Of a DNA stretch of 64,000 nucleotides, positions 51,814-59,016 are shown piece after piece (the stretch's first letter is position 1; the number at the start of each line of letters is the position of its first letter). Made by a program: the position numbers and the translations under genes. The stretch lies in the NCBI GenBank assembly GCA_017578085.1, contig PKQR01000001.1:1-64000 (forward strand). The letters run 5' to 3'. Source of the DNA: Bacillota bacterium (lineage in GTDB: Bacteria; Bacillota; Limnochordia; Limnochordales; ZCTH02-B6). The notes beneath the pieces were generated by a model, which saw nothing but the letters and a program-made list of their open reading frames with translations, was not told the origin of the DNA and did not search any database.

Positions 51814-53064
51814 GTGCGCAGATGGGTGTACTGGGTGTTGGTGTTGGTCTTGGCGGCGGGGCTTGCGGCGGTGCCGGCGCTGGCCCAGCAGAAGGTGATC
51901 ACCTTCGGGTTCCCGGTGGACTACACGCGTGTCTACGTGTTTGTCGCCGAGGAATGGACCCAGGGCATGGTCGACTACCTGACCCTGATGAACCTCAAGG
52001 GCGGGGTCGGCGGCTACACCTTCGACTGGCGGGTGGTGGACACCGGCAACGAGCCGCAGCGGGGCATCGAGGCCTATGAGCGGTTCCGCCGGGAAGGGGC
52101 CACGATTTTCAACTTCATTAGCACGCCGGTTTCCAACGCGGTGGCGCCCCGGGCTATGGAGGACGGCGTCATCCTGTTGATGCCTTTCCACGGGCGCTCC
52201 GACGCCGCCGACGGGCAGACGTTCCCTTGGCTCTTTTCGCTGGGCGCGAACTACTGGTCCCAGGCGACGGTGATCGTCCAGCACATCCTCGAAGCAGAGG
52301 GCGGCAACCTCCGGGGCAAGCGCATCGGCCTCGTCCACATCGACTCGCCCTTTGGACGCGAGCCGATCCCGGTCCTGGAGGAGCTGAGCCGGCGCCTGGG
52401 GTTTGAGTTCCAGAGCTTTGCCTTCCCGTCGCCGGGCACGGAGCAGTCGGCCACCTGGGCCCAGGTGCGCCGCTTCCGGCCTGACTGGGTGTTGTTGTGG
52501 TCGGCAGGCCCCAGCCAGTCGGTGGGCGTGCGGGAAGCGATCCGCAACGGTTTCCCGCTGGACCGCCTGGTCTCGGTCATCTGGCTGGATGAAAAGGACA
52601 TGAACATCGTGGGCGCGGCCCAGGCGCGGGGCGTCAAGCGCTTTGAAGCGGCGGTGCCGGGGCGCGAGCACCCGGTGGTGCAGGAGATCTTGCAGAAGGT
52701 GTACCAGGAAGCCGGGAAAGGCTTCGGCAAGATCGAGAACGTGGGCAGCACCTACTACGTGGTGGGCATCGCCTCGGTGGCGCCGGTGGTGGAGGCGGTG
52801 CGCATTGCGGTGGAGCGGTTCGGCGAACCCGTGACGGTGGACAAGATCCGTGCCGCCCTCGAGATGGTGTCGAACTTCGACTTGAACGGGCTGATGCCGC
52901 CCATCACCATCACGCCGCAGGATCACGAGGGCGGCGGCATGGGCCGCATCTCCCAGTGGGACGGCAGCCGGTGGGTGCCGGTGACCGATTGGATGAGCGC
53001 GTTCCGCGATGTGGTGTGGGAGATGGTCTACAAGTCGTCGGCCCAGTTCCGGCAGGGGCAGTGA
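51814..53064 (+). CDS. livK: ABC transporter substrate-binding protein, LivK-like
   Basis: A 416-residue exported binding protein with a signal peptide (VYWVLVLVLAAGLAAVPALAQ, about 5-25) and a periplasmic-binding-protein fold of the type I branched-chain amino acid class. ITFGFPVDYTRVYVFVAEE starts the mature chain; the motif RGIEAYERFRREGATIFNFIS and VVGIASVAPVVEAV follow. GTG 51814 follows GGGAGGGAGAAG; the frame continues upstream across the tandem repeat. In this operon it should capture an acid substrate outside the cell. The long N-terminal lead in the open frame is not part of the protein. Confidence 0.9.
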   Translation: MRRWVYWVLVLVLAAGLAAVPALAQQKVITFGFPVDYTRVYVFVAEEWTQGMVDYLTLMNLKGGVGGYTFDWRVVDTGNEPQRGIEAYERFRREGATIFNFISTPVSNAVAPRAMEDGVILLMPFHGRSDAADGQTFPWLFSLGANYWSQATVIVQHILEAEGGNLRGKRIGLVHIDSPFGREPIPVLEELSRRLGFEFQSFAFPSPGTEQSATWAQVRRFRPDWVLLWSAGPSQSVGVREAIRNGFPLDRLVSVIWLDEKDMNIVGAAQARGVKRFEAAVPGREHPVVQEILQKVYQEAGKGFGKIENVGSTYYVVGIASVAPVVEAVRIAVERFGEPVTVDKIRAALEMVSNFDLNGLMPPITITPQDHEGGGMGRISQWDGSRWVPVTDWMSAFRDVVWEMVYKSSAQFRQGQ

Positions 53065-53070
53065 CGGGCG

Positions 53071-53952
53071 GTGACGGACACGGTCGCCCGCGCCCATGAG
53101 GCGGGCAAGACCTTTGCGAACCCAGGCGTGAGCGGTGCCGGCCAGGCCGCCCGGCCGGCGCCGCTCCTCGCCGTCCACAACGTCGAGGTCATCTACGACA
53201 AGGTCTTCCTGGCCATCAAGGGCGTTTCCCTGGAAGTGCCCGAGGGCGCGATCGTGGCGCTGCTTGGGAGCAACGGGGCAGGCAAGAGCACCACGCTCAA
53301 GGCCATCAGCGGGCTCTTGGGGCCCGAGCGGGGGCAAGTCACCAAAGGCACGGTGCGCTGGCGCGGGCAGGACATTACCCGCCTTTCGCCGCCCGCCCGG
53401 GTGCGCCTTGGCATCGCCCAGGTGCTGGAGGGCCGGCGGGTGTTTGAGCACCTGACGCCGGAGGAGAACCTGATCGCCGCCTCCACGCCCATTGGCAACG
53501 CCCGCCGGGTGCGGGAGCTGGTGCAGATGGTCTACGACTATTTCCCCCGCCTCTACGAGCGGCGCAACGCGAAGGCGGGCTACTTGTCCGGCGGCGAGCA
53601 GCAGATGCTGGCCATCGGGAGGGCCTTGATGGCCGAGCCGCGCCTTTTGCTCTTGGACGAGCCGAGCCTGGGCCTGGCGCCCGTGCTGGTCGAGGAGATC
53701 TTTCGCATCGTGCAGCGGATCAACCAGGAGCAGGGCGTGAGCGTGCTGCTGGTGGAGCAGAACGCCCGCGCCGCGCTGGACGTGGCCAGCTACGGCTACT
53801 TGATGGAAGACGGGCGCGTGCGCATGGACGGGCCGGCCGAGGTGCTCAAGGCCAATCCCGACATCCAGGAGTTTTACCTGGGCGGCGGGGCCGGGCGCAC
53901 CAGTTACCGGGACGTCAAGCACTACCGCCGGCGCAAGCGCTGGCTGGCGTAG
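53071..53952 (+). CDS. livF: Branched-chain amino acid-type ABC transporter ATP-binding protein (LivF)
   Basis: A 293-residue LivF-type ATPase. Walker A is GSNGAGKSTTLKA (about 70-82), the signature is LSGGEQQMLAIGRALM and Walker B is LLLLDEPSLGLAP. The first 30 residues are an extra N-terminal lead and the C-terminal 20 (DVKHYRRRKRWLA) form a basic tail typical of LivF proteins in acyl-ligase-linked operons. GTG 53071 is used; GTGACGG precedes it. Together with LivG it powers the transporter. Confidence 0.92.
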   Translation: MTDTVARAHEAGKTFANPGVSGAGQAARPAPLLAVHNVEVIYDKVFLAIKGVSLEVPEGAIVALLGSNGAGKSTTLKAISGLLGPERGQVTKGTVRWRGQDITRLSPPARVRLGIAQVLEGRRVFEHLTPEENLIAASTPIGNARRVRELVQMVYDYFPRLYERRNAKAGYLSGGEQQMLAIGRALMAEPRLLLLDEPSLGLAPVLVEEIFRIVQRINQEQGVSVLLVEQNARAALDVASYGYLMEDGRVRMDGPAEVLKANPDIQEFYLGGGAGRTSYRDVKHYRRRKRWLA

Positions 53953-53982
53953 CGGGAGAGCGCATGGGCCGGGGTAGGGGGG

Positions 53983-55230
53983 ATGGGTATGTACCGCAGG
54001 ATCAGTGACAGCGAGTTCGCCGCTTTCCTGAGCAACGCGTACAGCGGCGCTCCGGCGGTCAGGCGCCTGCTAGACGAAGCCGGTTTGCGCCCGAACGAAC
54101 TGGGCCCGCCCGAGGCAGTGCTGCCCCGGCTGCGCGTCACGCGCAAGGAGGAGTTGTCGGCCCAGCAGCAGGAGGATCCTCCTTTCGGCGGCTGGGTGAG
54201 CGGCGGAATGTCCAGTCTTCGCCGCGTTTTTGTCTCACCCGGCCCCATCTACAACGTCGAGGGAACCAGGCTCGACGACTGGGGCGCCGCGGAGGCGTTC
54301 CGGGCGGCCGGGTTTGGGCCCGGCGACCTGGTCCTCAATACCTTCACCTACCACTTGAGCCCGGCGGCCTTCATGATCGAGGCGGGCGTCTTGTCCCTAG
54401 GCGGGACGGTGGTGCCGGCCGGCACCATGTCCCGTTCCGAGCAGGCGCGCCTGCTGCAGCAGCTGCCCGTCACCGGCTTTGCCGGCCTGCCCAGCTACCT
54501 GCGGGCGCTGCTGGCCACGATCCTGGAAGAGTCGCGAGCTGGCGGCGTTTCCAAACCGCGCCTGGCCCTACGGCGGGCGTGGTTCACCGCCGAGCGGCTG
54601 GACGACGACTTCCGGCAGGAGTTGGCCGAGGAGTGGGATGTGAAGGCCTTCCAAGGGTACGGCACGGCCGAACTCGGCATCGTCGCCTATGAATGCGAAG
54701 CCCAACAAGGCATGCACCTGGTGGAACAGGTCATCGTCGAGGTGCTGGACCCGGCCACGCGCGAGCCCGTGCCCGAGGGCGAGGTGGGCGAGCTGGTGGT
54801 GACCGCTCTCCGCCCGGCCTATCCCCTTGTGAGGCTAGCTACCGGCGATTTGTCCCGCGTGATCCCGGAGCCGTGCCGCTGCGGGCGTTCCTCGCCCCGC
54901 ATAGCCGGGGTGCTCGGCCGGGTCGGCGCCGGAGTCAAGGTACGGGGGATGTTCATCTACCCCCACCAGATCGAACAGCTGGCCCGCGCCGTGCCCGGAA
55001 TCGCCCGCATCGCCGCCCGTGTCGGCCAGGAGGGTCACCGGGATTGCCTCTGGCTGGACGTGGAAACCCAGGCCGGGGAGGCCCATGATCCGGCCGCGGC
55101 TGCGGCTCTCAAAGAAGCCGTCACGGCCGCTGCCCAGGACCGGCTGCGGGTGCGGCCCGACAGGGTCGAGCTGTACCCGCCCGGACAGCTGGGCGACCGC
55201 CCCGTGCTGGCGGACTCCCGGCAAAAGTAG
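53983..55230 (+). CDS. Phenylacetate-CoA ligase family protein (PaaK-like)
   Basis: A 415-residue adenylate-forming enzyme of the PaaK family. The core is FAGLPSYLRALL, the P-loop-like region is weakly conserved, and FQGYGTAELGIVAYEC carries the acid-binding/adenylate motif; the C-terminal KVRGMFIYPHQIEQLARAV matches PaaK. The usual SSGTTG phosphate motif is replaced by WVSGGMSSL, so activity may be altered. It is the last gene of the livG-to-paaK operon and provides a second possible CoA-ligase step. ATG 53983 and 53989 are alternative starts. Confidence 0.8.
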   Translation: MGMYRRISDSEFAAFLSNAYSGAPAVRRLLDEAGLRPNELGPPEAVLPRLRVTRKEELSAQQQEDPPFGGWVSGGMSSLRRVFVSPGPIYNVEGTRLDDWGAAEAFRAAGFGPGDLVLNTFTYHLSPAAFMIEAGVLSLGGTVVPAGTMSRSEQARLLQQLPVTGFAGLPSYLRALLATILEESRAGGVSKPRLALRRAWFTAERLDDDFRQELAEEWDVKAFQGYGTAELGIVAYECEAQQGMHLVEQVIVEVLDPATREPVPEGEVGELVVTALRPAYPLVRLATGDLSRVIPEPCRCGRSSPRIAGVLGRVGAGVKVRGMFIYPHQIEQLARAVPGIARIAARVGQEGHRDCLWLDVETQAGEAHDPAAAAALKEAVTAAAQDRLRVRPDRVELYPPGQLGDRPVLADSRQK

Positions 55231-55294
55231 GCGGCTGGTGGAGGCCGCGTGAACCAAATCCGGGCGCTGCTCGTCAAGTGAAACAGAGCTTGAG

Positions 55295-56164
55295 ATGGGA
55301 GTGGGCAGCTTGCAGCGCAAGGTTTGGGTTCTCGCGGCCGTGGCGGCCGTTGTCACACTGGCGGTGGCAGCGGCCGGCGGTTTCTTGGACGGCCGGGTGA
55401 CGGGTTCTGAAACAGGTCCTGGAACGGGCTCCTTTACGGGACCCGGGGCCGCACAGATGTCGCCGGCGCCGAGCACGGGGACGGCCGCCTCCGCTGGCTC
55501 CGGTACCTCTGGCTCGGGTACCTCCGACTCGGGTACCTCTGGCTCGGGTACCTCGGGCTCCGGTACCTCTGGGTCCGGTACCTCGGGTAGGGCGGGCACT
55601 GCTTCGGGGCCGTCGGGCGCCTATCGCCTGGCAGTGGTCAGCGGTGAGAGCGAAGCCCTCTACCGGGTTCGGGAGCAGCTGGCCGGCATCAGCTTCCCAG
55701 TGGATGCGGTCGGGCGGACGCGCCAGGTTTCCGGGACGGTCGTATTTGATGAGGAGGGCCGCGTCATTCCCGAACTCTCCGAGGTGCGGGTGAATCTCGC
55801 GTCGCTGCAGAGCGACCAATCCCGCAGGGACAACTTCGTGCGGCAAAACACGCTGCAGACGTCCCGCTACCCGGACGCGGTGCTCGTGCCCACCGAGGTC
55901 AGGGGCCTGACCTTCCCGTTGCCGCAGGAGGGCAGCGCACCGGTCACCATCGTCGCCGACTTGACGATCCGCAACGTGACCCGTCAGGTGGAATGGACCG
56001 GCACCGCCTACTTTGAGCCGGGAGCCGTGCGCATCGAGGCCGGAACCAGCGTCACGTTCGCGGACTTCGACCTCCAGCAGCCCCGGACCGCCGCGGTGCT
56101 GAGCGTGGCGGACACCATCCGGCTCGAGGCCAACGTGCGGATGAGCGTGGAGCAGGCGGGCTGA
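55295..56164 (+). CDS. YceI family protein with N-terminal anchor and Gly/Ser/Thr repeat linker
   Basis: A 289-residue protein. A signal anchor (about 10-30) is followed by a low-complexity linker, including GSGTS repeated about six times (68-97), and a YceI lipocalin-like domain (about 108-289) that begins YRLAVVSGESEALYRV and includes RRDNFVRQNTLQTSRYPDAVLV and ADLTIRNVTRQVEWTGTAYF. YceI proteins bind isoprenoid-type lipids outside the cytoplasm. A truncated duplicate of part of this domain lies just downstream (56192-56266). The repeat linker is coded by 15-bp GGTACC-containing units. Confidence 0.85.
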   Translation: MGVGSLQRKVWVLAAVAAVVTLAVAAAGGFLDGRVTGSETGPGTGSFTGPGAAQMSPAPSTGTAASAGSGTSGSGTSDSGTSGSGTSGSGTSGSGTSGRAGTASGPSGAYRLAVVSGESEALYRVREQLAGISFPVDAVGRTRQVSGTVVFDEEGRVIPELSEVRVNLASLQSDQSRRDNFVRQNTLQTSRYPDAVLVPTEVRGLTFPLPQEGSAPVTIVADLTIRNVTRQVEWTGTAYFEPGAVRIEAGTSVTFADFDLQQPRTAAVLSVADTIRLEANVRMSVEQAG

Positions 56165-56191
56165 CCGGCGGCGCAGGGGACGCGCCGGAAG

Positions 56192-56266
56192 GCGGATGTC
56201 GCCTTGCCCGGCGATGCGGTAGGGCAGACCAACTGGATCTCGGGCACCGCGGGCTTTGACGAGCAC
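56192..56266 (+). pseudogene. Decayed fragment of a YceI-like gene
   Basis: Read in frame from 56192 the sequence gives ADVALPGDAVGQTNWISGTAGFDEH, aligning with AGISFPVDAVGRTRQVSGTVVFDEE of the intact gene (55682-55756) at about half of the positions. No start codon or further homology remains. It is a remnant of a duplicated YceI gene, cut by the terminator and tRNA region. Confidence 0.65.
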
Positions 56267-56270
56267 AAAA

Positions 56271-56310
56271 GGAAAACGGACGGGAAGCCTGCTGAGCCCG
56301 TCCGTTTTCC
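56271..56310. terminator. 14-bp perfect stem between yceI and tRNA-Arg
   Basis: GGAAAACGGACGGG (56271-56284) pairs with CCCGTCCGTTTTCC (56297-56310) around a 12-nt loop. On the minus strand TTTTGTGC follows, so it can end the tRNA transcript; it may also stop yceI read-through. Confidence 0.88.
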
Positions 56311-56323
56311 GTACCGTTGTTGC

Positions 56324-56398
56324 TGGTGGCCCCGGCAGGACTCGAACCTGCGCACGCGGTTTAGGAAACCGCCGCTCTATCCCCTGAGCTACGGGGCC
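56324..56398 (-). tRNA. tRNA-Arg (anticodon CCT)
   Basis: A 75-nt cloverleaf on the minus strand with acceptor stem GGCCCCG / CGGGGCC, encoded CCA end (complement TGG at 56324-56326), D-arm GCTC-AGGGGATA-GAGC, anticodon stem GCGGT / ACCGC with loop TTCCTAA (anticodon CCT) and T-arm GCAGG-TTCGAGT-CCTGC. It reads AGG codons. Confidence 0.96.
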
Positions 56399-56406
56399 GC
56401 AGCCAG

Positions 56407-56437
56407 CAGGTTGCCGGCGTTTGCTGCCGGCAACCTG
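56407..56437 (-). other. 12-bp perfect hairpin in the tRNA-Arg leader
   Basis: CAGGTTGCCGGC and GCCGGCAACCTG pair around GTTTGCT. It lies between the promoter and the 5' end of the tRNA, where it might act in leader processing or stability. Confidence 0.6.
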
Positions 56438-56462
56438 TCGTCCTCTACTATACCGCCCCTCT

Positions 56463-56492
56463 ACTATACCCCACGGTGTGACCCGGTTGCAA
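56463..56492 (-). promoter_or_regulatory. Promoter of tRNA-Arg
   Basis: On the minus strand TTGCAA (56487-56492) and TATAGT (56463-56468) are 18 bp apart. A second TATAGT lies at 56447-56452. The hairpin leader and the tRNA follow. Confidence 0.65.
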
Positions 56493-56500
56493 GCAACGAA

Positions 56501-56519
56501 AAGCTCGGTTTCCGAGCTT
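56501..56519 (-). terminator. Terminator between tetR and tRNA-Arg
   Basis: An 8-bp perfect stem AAGCTCGG / CCGAGCTT with a TTT loop (AAA on the minus strand). On the minus strand the stem runs directly into TTTTCG. It lies 200 bp beyond the tetR stop and insulates the tRNA promoter. A separate stem CTGGTACC / GGTACCAG lies nearer the gene at 56563-56590. Confidence 0.7.
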
Positions 56520-56657
56520 GACAGCGAGCCCTGGAGACTCGCCGCCCGTCGCTGACCGGGGCCTGGTACCATTACCGGACCAGGTACCAGACGATGCGTT
56601 TCCAACTTTTAGGTGTCTCCAGGGGTGCCACGCGCTTTGCGCAAACCCCTCGAAAGA

Positions 56658-56671
56658 ACCGACCGGTCGGT
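56658..56671. promoter_or_regulatory. Perfect 14-bp ACCGACCGGTCGGT palindrome (TetR-type operator)
   Basis: A perfect inverted repeat just downstream of the tetR stop. It contains ACCG and CGGT half-sites like those upstream of tetR at 57364-57375, 57485-57494 and 57515-57524. Confidence 0.6.
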
Positions 56672-56719
56672 ATAAATAGCGACCGCCTTTCCGGCAATCG
56701 GGGCAAAGGCAGTAAACGG

Positions 56720-57301
56720 TCACTGCAGGAGCGTGAGGGCCTCGCGAGCGGCGCCCATGTAGCGGGATGGCGGTGCGTTGATCTTGGCCATTACCCGGAG
56801 TCCCACGAGAAAGACCAACAGGAAGCTGGCCAGCGTCAGTGGGTCTTTCCGAGGGGAGAGTTCTCCTTGAGCCTGAGCACGATGGAGACAGAGAGCGAGC
56901 GCCGCTTCCAGGCCGTTCCAGGCCATCTCCACCCGTCGTTCCACCTCCTTGTCGCCGGGCAGCCGTTCGACCGCCGCATTGACCAAAAAGCAGCCGTACC
57001 GGAGCGTCCGCCAAGACGCTTGCTCGGCGAACCGTTCCACCAGTCCCCAGACGAGGGGGAGCGCCTTTCCCTCGCGGTTGAGGAAAGACATCGGGAACGG
57101 ATCCTCCTTGACAATGTATCGGTCCAGCGCCTTGAGGTACAGCTGGTGCTTGCTGCCGAAGGTGTTGTAGAGGCTGGCTTTCGAGATTCCCAGATGCTCG
57201 ACGAGGTCCGCGACGGACGTGGCTTCGTAGCCCCGCTCCCAGAAAAGCTCGACCGCCTGATCGAGAACGATGTCAGGATCAAACTCTGTGCTGCGCGGCA
57301 C
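56720..57301 (-). CDS. TetR/AcrR family transcriptional regulator
   Basis: A 193-residue TetR regulator. The N-terminal helix-turn-helix reads ELFWERGYEATSVADLVEHLGISKASLYNTFGSK (about 18-52), and the C-terminal ligand domain is LASFLLVFLVGLRVMAK-like helices. GTG 57301 follows GGGGGG in GGGGGGATGGACA. The flanks carry four ACCG-NN-CGGT-like boxes, so it probably represses its own promoter and an unidentified neighbour. It lies between the YceI/tRNA region and an M20 peptidase operon, so its targets are uncertain. The upstream M20 gene is an obvious candidate. Confidence 0.9.
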   Translation of the reverse strand: MPRSTEFDPDIVLDQAVELFWERGYEATSVADLVEHLGISKASLYNTFGSKHQLYLKALDRYIVKEDPFPMSFLNREGKALPLVWGLVERFAEQASWRTLRYGCFLVNAAVERLPGDKEVERRVEMAWNGLEAALALCLHRAQAQGELSPRKDPLTLASFLLVFLVGLRVMAKINAPPSRYMGAAREALTLLQ

Positions 57302-57363
57302 TGTCCATCCCCCCGCTGTTCAACACCCGTGACATGGTCGGTGAGACAATCCTAGGAGTCACA

Positions 57364-57375
57364 GACCGTTCGGTC
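57364..57375. promoter_or_regulatory. TetR-type box GACCGTTCGGTC upstream of tetR
   Basis: GACCG-TT-CGGTC is a 12-bp inverted repeat 63 bp upstream of the tetR start, in a good position for self-repression. Confidence 0.6.
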
Positions 57376-57484
57376 AACCTGCAGTTTGTCGCGAACATGC
57401 AGCGTGACCCCGGTAGGCGGTCGTCGATGCCTTTGATGAAACCTGCCTCCCAAAAGAGATTGGCCCTCTGCCGACCTCGTGTGG

Positions 57485-57524
57485 ACCGCCCGGTTTCCGA
57501 GGGGTGGACCGTGCACCGTTCGGT
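57485..57524. promoter_or_regulatory. Two further ACCG-NN-CGGT boxes
   Basis: ACCG-CC-CGGT at 57485-57494 and ACCG-TT-CGGT at 57515-57524. They are 30 bp apart and match the box at 57364-57375, suggesting cooperative binding by the TetR protein. Confidence 0.5.
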
Positions 57525-57744
57525 CGAAATAACGGAAGGGGAGCCGCGATCGAGCGGGTGCCCCCTAGCCAGCGGGTCTTGGACGCGACGCTTGCCGCCG
57601 TCCGGCTCGGAGGCGGCGGCCTGGCGCTATTGGGGAGTGTGGCCGAGCGAGGTGGCCGGCGTCTCCCCGGCGGCCGCGGGGGAGTCGGCGGCCGCCGGGG
57701 AAAAGGTGGGTCCGGCGCAGGGCCCGTTGAAGGCACCCGGCCGG
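57525..57744. other. Intergenic stretch without a convincing gene
   Basis: About 220 bp of GC-rich DNA between the TetR-type boxes and the stop of the M20 peptidase gene. Open frames exist but none has a ribosome site or protein-like composition. No terminator hairpin for the peptidase operon was recognised here. Confidence 0.4.
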
Positions 57745-58902
57745 TCACCAAGCGGCTTCCTTGGTCTGGCGGGCGAGCAGCTGGGAGATGGCCAACGTCG
57801 CCAGCGCCGCCCGGGGGACGATGGAGTCCACCTCCAGGTACTCGTCGTCGCTGTGGGCTTTGCCCCCCACTGGCCCGATGGAGTCGATGACGGGGACGCC
57901 GGCGTCCGCGATCAGGTTCGCGTCGGACACGCCGCCCGACGACGACTGCACCAGTTCCAGACCAAGCTCACGCCCGGCGGCATGCACGTGGGCGAACAAC
58001 GCCTCGATCGCGGGCCCGCGCTCCAAGGGCGGCCGTGTCATGCCGCCCGTCACCTCGATCTCGTAGCCCGGGCGCGACGGGGTGCAAATTTCGCGGATGC
58101 GCTCCATGAGCGCTTCGCCGTCGGCTTTGGTAGGAAAGCGCAAATCCACCCGGGCGCGGGCGTGCTCGGCCACCACATTGCGGGCGGTGCCGCCGGACAC
58201 GACGCCCACGTTCACGGAGATGCCCCGCTCAAGGTCGGTCAACGCGTGCAGCGCCAGGGTGATCCTTGCCAGCTCCTCCACGGCGCTGAGCCCGTCCTGG
58301 GGAGCGGCGCCCGCGTGGGCCGCCCGGCCCTTGACGGAGATGGTGACGTCGCCGACGCCCTTGCGCAACGTGATGACCTCTTCCATCGACCGCGCCGGTT
58401 CGAAAACGAAGGCAGCCGTGCACCCCGGTGCGTACTCAGCCACCAGCGCCCGGGAGTGCGGGGAGCTGATCTCCTCGTCGGCGTTGATGATGACCCGGGC
58501 GTGTTCATGCAGGCCGCCCGCCAGCGCCAGGGCCTTGAGCACGTAAAGCATCGACACGATGCCGGCCTTCATGTCCATCACGCCCGGTCCATAAGCGCGC
58601 CCGCCCTCAACCCGGAAGGGCCGCCGGGCGGCGGTCCCCACGGGAAACACCGTGTCGATGTGGCCCATCAACAGCACCCGGGGTTCCCGGGAGCCTTCGG
58701 CCACGAGGTGCGGGCCCACCGGCGACGGGAAGCGCCGCGTGGTGAGGCCAAGCTCCTTTAGCCGCGGCTCCAAGATGTCGAGGATGGCCTCAATCCCGGG
58801 CGCATGCCCGGTTCCGGAATCGATGTTCACCAGCTGTTCCAGCAGCCCCAGCATTTCCCCTTGCCAGCGGGCAAACTGGTCCAGCAGCGCTTGAGCTTGC
58901 AC
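57745..58902 (-). CDS. M20 family metallopeptidase (carboxypeptidase G2-like)
   Basis: A 385-residue zinc hydrolase of the M20 family (CPG2/ArgE/DapE type). The metal ligands are in LLMGHIDTVFP, GVMDMKAG (bridging Asp), NADEEISSPHS (catalytic Glu) and the C-terminal HSDDEYLEV. It cleaves C-terminal or N-acyl amino acids. GTG 58902 follows GGAGG by eight bases; the frame extends to 58938 without support. It is the last gene after a peptide-type SBP and two permeases, so it probably processes the imported substrate. Confidence 0.9.
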   Translation of the reverse strand: MQAQALLDQFARWQGEMLGLLEQLVNIDSGTGHAPGIEAILDILEPRLKELGLTTRRFPSPVGPHLVAEGSREPRVLLMGHIDTVFPVGTAARRPFRVEGGRAYGPGVMDMKAGIVSMLYVLKALALAGGLHEHARVIINADEEISSPHSRALVAEYAPGCTAAFVFEPARSMEEVITLRKGVGDVTISVKGRAAHAGAAPQDGLSAVEELARITLALHALTDLERGISVNVGVVSGGTARNVVAEHARARVDLRFPTKADGEALMERIREICTPSRPGYEIEVTGGMTRPPLERGPAIEALFAHVHAAGRELGLELVQSSSGGVSDANLIADAGVPVIDSIGPVGGKAHSDDEYLEVDSIVPRAALATLAISQLLARQTKEAAW

Positions 58903-58922
58903 AGTTGGTTCCTCCAATCTAA

Positions 58923-58972
58923 AGCCGACGCTTGCCATAGCTGGACTAGAGCCGACACTTGCTATAGCCGGA
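58923..58972. repeat. Imperfect 23-bp direct repeat
   Basis: AGCCGACGCTTGCCATAG followed by CTGGA (58923-58945) is repeated as AGCCGACACTTGCTATAG with CCGGA (58950-58972); 20 of 23 bases match. It lies in the gap between the permease and M20 genes. Confidence 0.75.
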
Positions 58973-59016
58973 GCGGTCCACGAAAAAGCCGGGAACCGCT
59001 GCCATGCTGGCCCGTT

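Noticed and set aside
56204-56521. Plus-strand frame of 105 residues across tRNA-Arg (contains WPRQDSNLR)
   Set aside because: A well-known artefact of translating the antisense of a tRNA gene; only its first part reflects the YceI remnant.
57334-58761. Plus-strand frame of 475 residues over tetR boxes and the M20 gene
   Set aside because: Antisense to the M20 peptidase, and His/Gly/Arg-rich without domain similarity.
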